Shown piece after piece: positions 23,958 to 35,899 of a stretch of 64,000 nt of DNA. The position numbers were made by a program, and so were the translations under genes. The notes below the pieces were generated by a model. The model did not search any database and was not told the origin of the DNA. It was given only the letters and a program-made list of their open reading frames with translations. Source of the stretch: Gnetum montanum (lineage: Eukaryota > Streptophyta > Gnetopsida > Gnetales > Gnetaceae); NCBI GenBank assembly GCA_015680685.1, contig MNCI01000900.1:354087-418086 (forward strand), read 5' to 3'. Position 1 is the stretch's first letter. Every line of letters starts with the position of its first letter.

Positions 23958-24731
23958 GATGCAAAATTTATTAACATTACTAGTCTAGTAAAAGAATTTA
24001 AGGTTAGATCCACCAATGAAGCAGAAAGTTTTTAAAAGTAACTATTTGAAGATGAGGGAACCAAGTACTTCAATAAATTTGATAGGATAGAGATTTTATA
24101 TGCTTTGGGATTAAAGAATTCCTACCCTAGTGCAATAGAATATGTTGGATTAATAAAGAACTAATTAGTAGAGAAGGATGTTTTTGTAGTGTGTGTAGAT
24201 AAAAAACAAGTAATCATCACTTGAAACTTGACTACACTAAGATATTGGTTAGACTTCCTAGAGCATGGAATAAGAATTGAAAGCTTGAAAATTGATTCAG
24301 TGGAGCTCATAATCATTAAAGAATGGATGGATTCTGGAAAGAAGGATATCATTAATGTTCATAAGGGAATGAATGAAGACTTGAAGATGCTATTTTGTTT
24401 ATTCATTGAAAGGTTGTTCTATAATAATATAGGATAGAACTGGGAGTTGGCTTCCAAGTGATTGTATGAGCTATATGGGACTATGTCTTAAGGAAGCATA
24501 GTCAATTGGGCACTAGTAATCTATCAAGGGGTAGTAAAAGAAATGAAAAACATGCTCCAAGAGAACACAAAAGGAAAGAAGAATATGGTGAGAAAGGTTC
24601 TTAATTTTGAATTTTACTATAGTTTAATAATGGTGGTAATAGCCTTGTTTAGTAGGGAAGAAAGAAGTAATCTAATGTTGCTTCTAAGACAAAATTTAGG
24701 CTCCCACTATGCTAACACTTCAAAAGTTTGA
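23958..24731 (+). pseudogene. Family X pseudo-ORF, first block
   Basis: I do not recognise this protein. A single reading frame of about 258 codons keeps a protein-like composition although it has several in-frame stops. Readable parts include SLVKEFKVRSTNEAESF, GTKYFNKFDRIEILYALGL, YPSAIEYVGLIKN, FVVCVDKKQVIIT, SVELIIIKEWMDSGKKDI and NEDLKMLFCLFIERLF. Absence of frameshifts over 770 bp argues for a once-real gene. The mixed hydrophobic/charged pattern could be a retroelement capsid or a plant-specific domain. More blocks follow at 25126-26230, and a second copy of the last block is at 31340. Confidence 0.5.
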
Positions 24732-25125
24732 TGTTTTGATATAGCATCAATGGCAAGGGTCCTTTGGCATTAATTTTAAATACTAAGAAAGAAGTAACCT
24801 CTTTGATATCTAAAAGCATTAAAGAATCATAGAAGAAAATAAGTAGAGACAAGGAATTTTGGAGAGCATCTTTATAACTATAGAGAAAGAGAGGGATTTT
24901 AGAAAATGAAAGCCTCCTGTATAAGAAATCCATGTTTTTAGAAATTGTTCTAATAAAGATCTCCTAGGAAAAGTTGCAAGAGAAAATAAGCAAGTACCTT
25001 TTAATGCTTATTTTGAACTATGAACCTGCATGTTTTACTAAGTGATGTAGCATAGTTTCTAAGATTGACATAAATGAGTTATGATGTTGATATAACATCA
25101 TTAACACTTTGTTTATTTTTCAGAA

Positions 25126-26230
25126 ATGGCTCAAGAGAAAAGGGCTATAGAACATGAAGTCAAAGAACTATGTTTTATCCTTCCCTCTATTCCCAAAGAC
25201 TGAAAGGAATGTATAAGCAAAGAGAAGTTAGATTTTATAACGAACTTGGTTTCATAAAAGGAGAATAAAGAGGATGACAGAAAAATTCTAGATCCTTTTT
25301 AAAACCTTTTTGAATTAGACCTCAATGAAACAGGCTAAGACAAAAAAGAAAGATAGGAAGCAAAAGGGATGAACTTCTAAAAATGGAGATTCCTCATTCA
25401 CCTCCTATAGATGTCACTCTAATGAGAAAACTAGTTTTAAGTGATTCCATGATTTATAAGTGGATCAAGGAAGTGATATGTTATAAACTCTTTATAAAAT
25501 ATGGTAAATATACTTTTACATGATGTTAAAAGATTATACATGGTTTTGTAAATGTCAAAATGAATTAGCCAACATTTTTCTTTTACAGAGATAAATAAAA
25601 AGATCTAGGCTTATATAAAACACAAACAATTGATGTTGGACAATTTGGCTAAAGATATGAAGAGGACATTAAATTTGATCTCTTTGAGAGAAGGTAAATA
25701 AGGTTAATAATGTTACTAAGAAAAAAATGTTGGTGCTAAAAGTTGTAGAGAAATTAATTTTTTTTGTTCAACATGTAGAAATAAAAATCAAGTTAGATGA
25801 GAATCATGTAAGATTTCATAATTCAAAAATAAATATTGATGTGTTAGTACATAGTGTAGCTATAGAAAAAAATAAGCACTTCTCTTAACTCTATGAAGAA
25901 CATGAAAGTATTGGCCATTGAGAAAGCTAATATGAATGTCATACTTCTGGATTCATTAGAGTATATGCATACAAAAGAGAAAGAGAATGATAGGCAACTA
26001 AAGATGTTGTCCAACCAGGTAGAGCTCCTTGAGGATGAACTAAGGGTAGCAACATTGTCAAACATAATCATTGCCCCCATGCATAGTGGAGAGAGAAGAA
26101 TAAGTCCATGAATTTTTAAAGAGATTTCATGGAATTAAAATATCAGCATTGGCTATGATGCAACCCATGACTAGTTTAAGGAACTCTACGATAACAAGGG
26201 AAAAATGGGGTATGAAGAATTAAACTACAT
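25126..26230 (+). pseudogene. Family X downstream blocks with intron-like borders
   Basis: Three blocks resemble exons. The first starts just after TTTATTTTTCAG with MAQEKRAIEHEVKELCF (25126 to about 25345). The second is 25589-25693, bounded by CTTTTACAG on the left and GTAAAT on the right, and includes KHKQLMLDNLAKDMKRTL. The third (about 25890-26220) reads AIEKANMNVILLDSLEYM and a Lys/Glu-rich helical stretch (NDRQLKMLSNQVELLEDEL). Borders and coding signal agree, but splicing is an inference. The third block recurs at 31340-31690. Confidence 0.45.
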
Positions 26231-27230
26231 ACACCCAATCCTAGGTCCTATGATCTACTACTCTTGGATAAGAAATATGTGTTCTACATCCATCTTGAAT
26301 TTGTGGTTTTTGTCCTTGGCCTTTACCTCCCCTACTATTACATTCCCATTTCAAATACTTCCTAGCCTTTTGTAGTAACTACCTACAAGTTAAATAATTT
26401 TGGCAATCACTCTACAAACGACCAAGCTACTCACATATATAATAGACAATACATCAATAACCAACTCTAAAAATGGATCATGAGATGATATTTTCTACTC
26501 ACCTCCACATCCATAGACCTACTTGAAGTAGTCAATCCTACCTCCAGATGTCAATCCTCTCTTCTACCCTTACCTCCTCTCACAATGAGGTACATCTTTC
26601 TACTGGCTTTTCTCTAGATTCATAGCAATGGTTCTCACCTCATCATAGGATGTCAATATGAGGGGTAATATGTGATCCTTTAGAGATTTTCTTAAACATA
26701 TAACAAATATATTTCCCCATGTTCTCACATCTGCATGCACATGTGGTACATAGTTACTAAGCTTAAAGAGACAAGCATCATTCTTTGCAATAGAAAAGCT
26801 ATCTTGATAAAAATAATAAAAATCACCCTCCTTGGTCTAGGAATATAAAGTAGACATATAAAAAGCTCTAAAAGATGTCAAAAAATCATCTCATGCTACC
26901 TCTTGGCTAGTCTATTCCTTTGTTTGTCCCTTAGTCATCCACCAATGTCAAGTAGTGTCAACTAACTAATATACAACTAATCACTTTTGCTAAATTGATA
27001 AACATTCCATCAAATCAAAAGACTTTTGGAACTACTCCAACCACTCTATATCTACAATAGAATACTTAGTGCTATCAAATTTAGAAGATCCTAACTTTTG
27101 AAACTACTCTACCAGTTCCTTGTTGATAGGCTACCTATTTGAATCCCTAGTGCCTCCACTACCACTATAACTTTCCACATCTTTTACAGTTTGAGTGGGA
27201 GAATTACTAACTACATGCTACTATAGAATT

Positions 27231-28167
27231 TGATGAGAGAAGTTACTCTAGTAGTTACTCTAATTATTAGAGTGGTTACTCTAGCAGTTACTCTAATTAT
27301 TAGAGTGGTTACTCTAGCGATTACTCTTGTAGTTATTCTAATTATTAGAGTGGTTACTCTAGAGGTTACTTTAGCAGTTATTCTAATTATTAAAGCAATT
27401 ACTCTACTTATTAGAATAGTTTCTCCCAAGCCTATAAATACAATTCCTAGGTGCACAATTGAGATGAAAGTATTTTAGCAGTTAAGTAACGAAACTCTTG
27501 TAGTCTGTTTGAAAGTTAGAGTATTTTCCAAGTGCCTGTTGTAGGTGGTCAAAGTGTGGATAGATATTTATTCAAGCATTGATGTACTTGAGCATACGAT
27601 TATGTTGGAAATAAAGACGAGATCTTTGATTCATCCTTGCAGCACTTGAGATTTGTTTTCTTATGCATTTATTTTATTTTATGAAATTTACATTTATGTT
27701 ATTAGCGAAACAATTCATTTTGATTAATTAATCAAATCGTTAAATTACACAAGCACAACCACTTCAAGCATGCATGTAATGCTTGGTAACCCAACAACGA
27801 TTAGTGTTTGGTAATCCTAGCAATGTTGCACTAGTTTAGGATGTGTATGGAAAGTGGGAATGGATGCTGGTGTTAGATTAGTTAGAACTTAGTTAATGAG
27901 TAGTTAAGTTAAATTAGTCACTTAGTTACCTCTCTCCTTCCCTACTAGTGTAGGACATAAAAACATAAAAGCTATAAAAATCATATGCCTCAAGCTATCT
28001 TAACCATACAATCGTGACATATAGGTAAGCTTGGGAAGACAATGATAAACAAACTTGTCCTTGTTCCACAAGTGCACATAAGCACTTAGTCCTTGGAATT
28101 CGATTGGATCATGCATGAAACACTCATATTCATATGGTTGAGCATAGGGGTACCTTGTTGCTCATCA
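27231..28167 (+). repeat. Solo LTR (937 bp) related to the E-family LTRs
   Basis: Begins TGATGAGAG and ends GCTCATCA, with near-matching 5-bp flanks GAATT (27226-27230) and GAATC (28168-28172). TATAAATA is at 27433-27440 and AATAAA near 27605. The R-U5 part from about 27740 closely follows the E1 LTR (AGCACTTAGTCCTTGGA, GGTTGAGCATAGGGGTACC). The U3 is different: an array of TTACTCTA units replaces the GATATC array. There is no internal region on either side, hence a solo LTR. Confidence 0.8.
27243..27420. repeat. U3 minisatellite with 17-bp palindromes
   Basis: TTAYTCTA-type units start at 27243, 27255, 27276, 27288, 27309, 27321, 27333, 27354, 27366, 27378 and 27399, in steps of 12 or 21 bp. 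The 21-bp units contain the palindrome ACTCTAATTATTAGAGT. It lies just before the TATA box. Confidence 0.85.
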
Positions 28168-28374
28168 GAATCTATAACAACAGTTGAATAACATCTGCTT
28201 GCTTACTTGCAAGAATACTAATAGGTGCCTGAGGAGGCTACACCTATGAAACATTAGGTCCTTCTGACCTATGGGTTTCACTAGCATCAATACCACATCT
28301 ACTATACACATATTTATAACTTAAAACCCCAAATTGGTGAGTACCACTAGAATCATTAAAAAATGGAGTAAACT

Positions 28375-28387
28375 AGCTCTAATACCA
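28375..28387 (-). promoter_or_regulatory. tRNA-iMet-type primer binding site of E7
   Basis: On the minus strand TGGTATTAGAGCT follows GGATGTTACA by 3 bp. The standard site is TGGTATCAGAGC, so there is one transition. Confidence 0.7.
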
Positions 28388-28390
28388 CTA

Positions 28391-30600
28391 TGTAACATCC
28401 TACCCTACCATACCTATATAGGATGAAGTGATGCTTAGGATTTCTAGCAATAACATAATGAAAGCATGCCAAACTAAAATCAATGGTGCATGAAAATACA
28501 TTAAAAATAAACCACTTAATATACATATATATGTATACACATACATATATATTGTACAATCAAATTGTACAAAATCCATGTCAAATCAAAGACTAAGTAT
28601 ACACATCAATTTTTAAAATAGCATGTCTCTACATATACTAAAAGTCTATATTTCTCTCAAAAAATATAAATCATAAACACCATATACATAGGAGTACAAT
28701 GAGGATCATGTTAATATGAATAGTCCATAAGAAATTGTATATGGAGATATACGTTAACTAGTCCTTAGAGAGATCCATCTTCTCATCTCTCTTAGTGTTC
28801 TTTTGCACTTATGTCTCTTCCACCTATAACTAAATAAATTTAGTGGAAAGCCTTTATAGTTCCTCTAGTATATGGTCAACAAGTGCTGCACTAGAGGATA
28901 CGAATGTGGTACAAAGTAACCTACATCAATAGTTGGTCTTGTACATGCTCTAAGTAACACATGCATATATGATATCACAAATAGTATTACCATAATTCCT
29001 ACTAAAATGAATAGCTAGCTAATACATAGTCATAGATATAATCATCATCAGACATAATTAATCATATATCCATTGCATAAAATGAGATGCCTCCCCACTA
29101 TCATACACTTGCATTCATATCCACACCATACCATCAAACATCACACAAAGCATACAATCATAGATTAGTAACAAGATATATTACCATTACTATAAGTTAC
29201 AAAGCAATACTAACATATACACATAACCTATGTGGTCACTATACCAACATATATACATAACTCATATGGTTGCTATATTAACATATACCCATAACCCATG
29301 TGGTCACTAATATAACTACACTTAATGTAGCATGTGAAATGTTGTCATACGTACTCATTATTAGTCATTTTCCTAAAGGTCTTATTCTAGTATTTTATTC
29401 ATCTAGTTAGTATTAGGATTTATCAACCTATGGCCTGCAACCACTAGTCTTCTAGAGGACTAGCTATATGGGCATACATACCTATGTCATGTACCAATCA
29501 TAGGGACAAATACATATATGCTCTTCCACTTCTAGGATGAGTCCTAAGAGAGAAGCCTCATTGATGCATCAAAGTGAGGGTCAATTCATAACTACCTCCA
29601 AGATACCTCATTATCAACCACTTGACACCCTTATGCTAGTACCACCCTCCAACAACTACTACAAGTATCGTTGCATAGAAATGTACTGGTCCAATCTAGC
29701 TTAAGCTATCATAGGTTACAATCACTACATATCCATAACAAATATAACATAACCACAAATATCCACACCTAAGAGTCATATTAACCCCATGAAGATAATA
29801 CCATAGTATGACATAACAAAAATTTCTTACCATGAACATACTCCTTGAACAATATATAATTTCATAAAAGAAAATGACTACTAATGTAACCTTCAAAATT
29901 ATAAATTCTAAAAGATAAAAAAAATTTAATAATTGAAAAGTACATAAGAAGATAATCCAATGACACTAATTTCACCTCCATCAAACTACTAAAGACAAAG
30001 TTATGTAAGTTTAAATTTTATTATTAAAATAATAAATAATAATATTTAATTATTATAAGACCTAACAACACTTCTTAGAAACACCACACTTAAAGAATCC
30101 ATAAAAGACATAATATTAATACCACACTAATAATTACAATATCATAAGTAATTTCCATGAGTCTCAAAACATTCAATTTATTACATGCCATATCATGTAT
30201 AATCCATAAAACATAATCACAAATTTGGTGATTCACAAAAATTATACACTCAAACTCAATATTTAACCTATTTTCCCCACATACCAACATCACATGATTG
30301 TACACACTAATCCAACATAAAAATATAGGAGAAAGGTAAAGAGATCCCATCAATTAAATTTGTCAAAGTAAAAAGTTCAATAAGTGTAAAACACTCAAAA
30401 TCTTGGAATACTTCATTTTGCTTCCAAAACATTTTGTACCCACATTGATGTGACTACAACAATCCAAAATCCAAGTTTAGAACAAAAAAAATCCATTCAT
30501 GAAGCTAAAAATTTGGAAAATGAGTTGAAAATAGAAGAATAGAAGAAGCAAGAAAAAAAATAAGCTCAATTCAGATTTTGTTTTCCCAAAATAAAAAACC
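28391..30600 (-). repeat. Putative E7 5' LTR, outer end unresolved
   Basis: The inner end is clear (TGTAACATCC on the + strand, at the primer site). From here to about 30600 the DNA is AT-rich with no protein, which fits a long LTR. I could not find the outer TG/CA end or a target duplication, so the stated end is only a guess. A 34-bp tandem repeat lies inside. Confidence 0.35.
29212..29313. repeat. 34-bp tandem repeat, 3 copies
   Basis: Units begin AACATATAC at 29212, 29246 and 29280; each carries a TATGTGGTCACTA-like core. Confidence 0.75.
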
Positions 30601-31339
30601 TATATTCACGTTATGATGAACGCAAAAGGTGGTGGCTTAAAATAAAATATGATGCTTTATAAATTATGCATAAAGCATATAAACTTATCTAAAATTATTT
30701 TATGTTATGTGTGCCATGTGCATTTCATGTTTTTCTTTTAGTTTTATTTTTTGAAAAAGCTAAACATTTTTATAAGTGTACTTTTATTTCTTCTTCACCT
30801 AATATCCCACACTTCAAACATCCATAACAAACACACTAGGACTCCAAATTAAAATTTGTTTGAACTTATGAGATCCATATCAAACACACTACACATCCAC
30901 ATGCTAAGATCACATCCAAATAGCACATAACATAGTCCTATAGTTCAAATGCATAAATACCAAAATCATACTTAAAGCATAAATACATATTGAATAGTTT
31001 CTCTTCTACCCGAATCTAACATCCTTGTCAACCCCATTATCTATCTAACATATCACATAGGACTAGTGTATATAATCATATTAGTTAAGCGTGTAAGAGC
31101 ATCATAATCGTAACATAAAAGCTAAACCATCTTAATATCTAAAGTGTAACATAACAAACTAACTCATCCTTAGTAACCCACTAAGATCCCACACACAAAT
31201 GTAAATCATAATCATAATGTAATATCCAATCTCTATGAAAGAGGTATAACATTAAGTTAAATAAGAGTCAAGTAACCTTTAATGATCTAACAATTAACAT
31301 TGGCATGACAACTAAAAATGTATCTATAGAGAAAATAAG
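30600..31339. other. AT-rich region, nothing recognised
   Basis: No coherent protein, RNA gene or repeat seen on either strand. Confidence 0.4.
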
Positions 31340-31990
31340 TATTACTCTAAATGATGCCAAATATATGAGAGTATTAATCATCAAGAAGGCTAATATAAAC
31401 ATCATACTCTTAGATTTTCTAAATTAGATGCACAAAATAAATAGATAACACTCACCAAATAAGAATGTTATTAGACAAATTAGAGATTTTAGAGGCTGAG
31501 ATTAGGGGAAACAATATGGTTAGAAATAATCCTTTTCCCCATCCATATCAGTGGGAGAAGAATAAATCTCTCAAAATTTAGAAAGCTTTAATGGAATGCA
31601 AAATTTCAACGTTGGCCATAACACATTCCATGATAGGCCTAAGGAATTCTGCAGTAGCATGGAAGGTTAGGATATGAAGCATCAAATAAATAAAAGGTGG
31701 TACAAGTGAGAGTACCACAAATTATTGAAAGAGAATAAATAACTATATATAGAAAAGAAAATAAGAAGTCTATTCATCTAATAAATGAAGTTGAAAGAAT
31801 TATCTTAGGATTTTGCTAATAGTATGGTAGTAACCACATTGGGAAAATAGTAGAGAGGCCCACAAGAAGAGCCTACAAACCTATCATCCATGAGGAACTA
31901 AAAGCCTACAAAGAGGAGTGGGCTAGAATTTTATCAAAGATCTCTAGATCAACATTTGAAAGTTTAGATACATTCAATATAAGCTTTTAG
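31340..31990 (+). pseudogene. Family X, second copy
   Basis: Bases 31370-31690 align with 25905-26215: KKANINIILLDFL against KANMNVILLDSLE, a matching GGAGAAGAATAA stretch, and the TTTCAACGTTGGCC / ATCAGCATTGGCT zone. Beyond the aligned part it extends into a readable stretch near 31855-31990 (ERPTRRAYKPIIHEEL, YKEEWARILSKISRSTF). The function is unknown. The order of blocks is kept, so family X is a repeat rather than a unique gene. Confidence 0.5.
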
Positions 31991-32087
31991 GACATAAAAG
32001 AAAGGATTTTTGAGATGTACAGAGATATCCAAGGTAACCTTCATGTTCTTCCAAAAATATTTTTTTCTAACTCTATGTAATAGAAAG

Positions 32088-32215
32088 TGAAACTAACACA
32101 TTTAGGCGATTGAATGGAATAGGATTGCATGATAAAATTGGTTAAGATGTTTTTTTGATGCTCTATTGGTATTCATGGTTATCTATGAATAATTTTGAGA
32201 AGTGGTTGTGAGGTT
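32088..32215 (+). repeat. Possible third L-family LTR start (fragment)
   Basis: ACACATTTAGGCGATTG, ATGGAATAGGATTGCATG and ATAAAATTGGTTAAGAT follow, in order, the first ~60 bp of the L copy at 60995, with about 80% identity by eye. A weaker GAGAAGTGG match follows. The rest of the copy cannot be traced. Confidence 0.4.
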
Positions 32216-33109
32216 ATGGAAGAAGGAAAATCATTGTACTCTTACCAAAGATTGCAAGCAAGACTTGAGAGAATCAATTACAAAAGCAATTTTAAATATT
32301 GCAATGTTGAAGACAAGGACACAAAAGTATCAAATAATTTTATATGGAACACCTTACAACAAGCTTAAGTTCATTGGAGTAAACTGGAGCAAGTATCTAG
32401 TTTTCAGATTTTAATCCATGAATGGAAGGAAGCCATATTTAAAAAAAAAATCAAATGCAATAGCTAGTGTAATAGCAACACAACTAATTTTGTGATAATT
32501 GGCCATTGAAAGCTATATGTTCAAAAAAAGTTTATCAGTTTCTTGCAACTACAAAATAAGGATACTAGTAAGGGCAATTTGTCAAACACTTGTCATGCAC
32601 CCTACATTTGAAATATATCAATTAGCATGCTCATATTCAAAATACAAAGAAATCAAAAAATCAATAATAGGGATTGAATTCATAGCAATGGATAAAAGAA
32701 AAAAAACACAAGCCAAGTATCAAGAATATGTCAAGATTTTGCTATCAGCCGCACTTGGATTGTTACTAACATAGTAATTGTAATAGACGACACTGAACAA
32801 GTAAGGTCAAAGGGTTTAAGTGCTAATAGTGGCACTTGCATACAAATTAAGAAGAAGAAACATAGGAAGCTCTAAGAGCATTGTTTAAAAATTTTGAGGA
32901 CCAAAATTCAGGTTATCATAACCCTAAATTGCATTTGCATTACATTACTGCATTAGAAAAAAAATTTCCTTGTATAAAATCCGTGGCACCTAGTGAATAA
33001 AAAGATTCAAGCCTAGGCATAGATGCAGGTCACTGAAAGAAGAACAAATTTCTGCAAAAGAAAATGTAGGAATTAGGTGGCAAAATGAAGTGCATGGCCA
33101 TGCATCTAT
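32216..33109. other. Unassigned stretch between L3 start and E3 integrase
   Basis: Two short plus-strand frames (32202-32414 and 32499-32774) show no family I know. They could be cargo of a third L copy or chance. Nothing else is supported. Confidence 0.3.
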
Positions 33110-33480
33110 GCAGATGATTCAAAATGTCTTCTTTGTTTTAATGGTCATGCATCTCCTAGCATAATGTCCTCCACAAGGACCTTCATGAGCATCTTGAACC
33201 ACCCACAGTTGATCAGCATCAGGGACACACCAATAAACTAGGCCATCAATGCACAACTTGTAGAGGTGTCCATTGATCTCCATGAAGTGCTTTACTTGGT
33301 GAAGAAACTATTATTTCCTTTGATGGTCCAACCCTTGTGGCATCTCCTGAGTGAGAAGATAGATGAGGATGTTATCATACCATTTTGGCTCATTGGACAT
33401 TTTTTCAGTTATTACACCAGCAAAGAGGAGTTCATTAGGAAACATGTCAGAGAGTGGGCTTTCTTCCTCTTTTTCATTCC
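33110..33480 (-). pseudogene. int: E3 integrase N-terminal part, truncated
   Basis: Directly downstream of RNase H: WYDNILIYLLTQEMPQGL, HFMEINGHLYKLCIDGLVYW, then DAHEGPCGGHYARR, which holds the two His residues of the HHCC zinc domain. The Cys pair and the catalytic core are missing; homology ends near 33110. Two adjacent stops lie near 33316. Confidence 0.75.
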
Positions 33481-33481
33481 A

Positions 33482-33742
33482 TCACAACTGATAGAAGTGG
33501 TCAACAACCACATTCTCAATGCCCTTTCGATCTACCATTGTAAGATCAAATTCTTGCAAGATCACCAACCACTGTATGACATGGAGGCTCACCGTTGGAT
33601 TGTTCATTAGGAAGCAGATGACATTGTGGTCTATGTGCACAAACACCTTGTATCCAAGCACATAATGTCTAAAATTATTTAGAGTAGAAACCACCACCAT
33701 CAATTCTTTTTTTGTAGTGGTGTAGTTTAATTGTGCATCCAC
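33482..33742 (-). pseudogene. rnh: E3 RNase H
   Basis: An uninterrupted frame of 86 codons holds NYTTTKKELMVVVSTLNNFR (catalytic Glu in KEL), then VFVHIDHNVICFLMN (Asp of the TDH-type motif), and ends IENVVVDHFYQL, the usual end of RNase H before integrase. It would degrade the RNA strand of the RNA-DNA hybrid. This is the best-preserved pol piece in the window. Confidence 0.85.
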
Positions 33743-33789
33743 AAGGCTTTGGCTAACATAGTGGATGTAGTATGGACATTTGTTGTCAT

Positions 33790-34700
33790 CTAACTACATC
33801 AGCATAGCTCCCAAAACATAATTTGATGCATCTATCATGATATGAATTGGTATGGACTAGTTAGGTGCTTGTATAATTGGAGTTTCCACAAGATTTTCTT
33901 TTAATTTCTAAAACACTTTTTCACATTTTGGGGTCCAAACAAAAGAAGCATATTTCTTGGTTAGTTTGACCAATGGTTTTGCAATCTTAAGGAAATTCTC
34001 TATGAAATGCTAGTACTAGCCAATGTGTCCAAGGAATGATCAAACTTCTTTAACTATTTCTAGCTGGCATGTTATTGCTTGGATGATCCTTATTTTTTTA
34101 GGGTCCACCTCAATTCCTACTTGTGAGATTTTGTGCCCCAATACAATGCCCTCTTGGACCATGAGGTGATTTTTTTGCTAATTTAGCCACAAGTTAGTTT
34201 TGAAACATCATTTTAGCACTTGATCAAGGTGGTCTAGGGCTTGATCAAATGTAGCTCCATAGGTGGAGAAGTCATGCATGAAGACTTCTACACCACTACC
34301 AATCTACTATTGAAAGATGCTTAGGACTAGGCATTGAAATATGGTAGGAGCACTACATAGATCAAATGACATCTTACAATATGAAAAAATCTCCTAGGGA
34401 CTCATGAAAATTATCTTTTCTTGACCCTCTAGTGCAATTTGGATTTGGTTATAGCCACTATAACCATCTAGGAAGCTATAGTAGAAATGCCCTGATATTG
34501 TGTTAAGCACCTAGTCAACAAATGGAAATAGAAAGTGATCCTTGAATGTTGTCATATTCAATAGCCTGAAATTGATGTAGACCTACCATGTGCCATATTT
34601 CTTTGGTACAATTACAAGTAGGCTTACCCACTTGCTATCCACAATGGGATAGATGAACCTTACCTTGAGGAGTTACTTAGTTTCCTCCTTGATGATTTGC
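33790..34700 (-). pseudogene. rt: E3 reverse transcriptase, degenerate
   Basis: Read downward: VDSKWVSLLVIVPKKYG, NMTTFKDHFLFPF, YYSFLDGYSGYNQIQIALEG, MSFDLCSAPTIFQ, and the catalytic motif reading VFMHDFSTYG near 34275, where an Asp of the usual FMDD is His. Connection-domain pieces lead into RNase H. Order and wording match Athila-type RTs. Stops are scattered, and most look like one-step changes of Trp or Gln codons. Confidence 0.8.
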
Positions 34701-35211
34701 TTCAATTTCAGGTTCAATCACCTTTGTGGCTATTGTTTTGGCTTCATAGCCAGGTTAGTGTAAATGCAATATTAGCATATCCTAGGATCAATCCCTGTGA
34801 GTTTAGGAATGACCAAGTAAAAGCTATTGACCATATTTCAACTACTTTCAACAACATCTCTTTCTATTCTGAAGTAAGTATTACATTGATTATAATTGGC
34901 TTCTTATTTTTCAAAAATACATATTTCATTCTAGTTGGTAATGTTTTTAGTTCAACTGCTATTTCTTGAAGTTCTCAAGAATTTCCAACTCTCCCCAAAA
35001 AGTATCATCAAAGAGTTGGTGATGAACTTACTAAAGTTCATTCATGTTCATGACATATTCACATGTTAGGCTCTCAGTTGGTTTCATGCATAGTGTGCTA
35101 ATTTTTGAATCAGTAGTCAGTCACTAGGTGCCCTCCTATTTTGTGGCTATTTTGTACAAACATCTTTGAATTTCTATTTCTAGTGAACTACTTGCATGCA
35201 GAGATAGATGC

Positions 35212-35640
35212 TTACTTTATGATCCAAAGTTTTTGCCAGCAATTGCACCCACTATCATTGTACGTGATGCATAGGACTCTCTTCTTCTTGATCTTTCCAA
35301 ATGAATTTTCTTTAGATATTTCCAAGGAAGGATCTCTGATGCCCATTCTTACATCTATGGTACTCAGCCATGCCCTTCTCATGATGATTGGGAAGTCCCT
35401 TTTGTAGTTCTTCACTTTGATTACCAAGAAGTTGGTAGGATAAGACCATCCACAGATAGTGATCACAATGTATTCTAGTAGTCCTAATGGAATAGTGATG
35501 GATTGGTCTACTAATTCCAATTTGATATTGCTCTTCTTAAGAGGAGGCAAGTTCTAGGTAGTGTACATCTCATGAGAAATCAAATTATCACCAGAACCTG
35601 AATCAAGAAGAGCCTTGCATGGTTCATTCCAAAAAATCTA
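35212..35640 (-). pseudogene. pr: E3 retropepsin
   Basis: Active site near 35605 reads LLDSGSGDNLIS; then PPLKKSNIKLELVDQSI and IIMRRAWLSTIDVRMGI. It is co-linear with E1 2755-3126. A frame of 112 codons (35550-35212) is open, with one stop upstream. The last residues include the DSGCNC tail also seen in E1. Confidence 0.85.
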
Positions 35641-35899
35641 CAAATAAATCAGAGGACTTCCATGATCAGCTAATTTCCTAGGAAGGTTTCCTACATGAAT
35701 CCAATTAGTCATGATGTAAGTAAGAATTATAGTATGGATCCTTGGTAGAGTTTGGTTTGAAGGAGGCTCGAAGGAATTGGATATGGAGGAAGAGGCAGGA
35801 GTAAGGTTGTCAACCATGGGTGTAGGTGAAGGCTTAGGTGGACTATGGGGTTGAAAGAAAGGTCTTTTCTTTGATCAAGTAATTAAATCTTATGGTTGA

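Larger units (their letters stand above)
26240..28390 (-). mobile_element. gag: E7: remains of a Ty3 element with tRNA-iMet primer site (gag part)
   Basis: On the minus strand, a primer site follows an LTR end at 28391. A gag-like frame runs from about 28170 through 27190-26900 and on towards 26240. Readable gag-like pieces include NKELVE, FQKLGSSKFDSTKYSIVDIEW and WNVYQFSKSD, the usual capsid start of plant gypsy elements. A basic KAKDKNHKFKMDVEH piece lies near 26290. The body is heavily stopped and is split by a solo LTR at 27231-28167. No pol is present. Confidence 0.5.

Noticed and set aside
27230-27478. Open frame with repeated VVTLIIRV text, like a repetitive protein
   Set aside because: It is the translation of the U3 minisatellite of the solo LTR; both strands are open only because the repeat lacks stops.
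34270-34290. His in the RT catalytic motif of E3 as a functional variant
   Set aside because: The gene has several stops, so this is most simply random decay.
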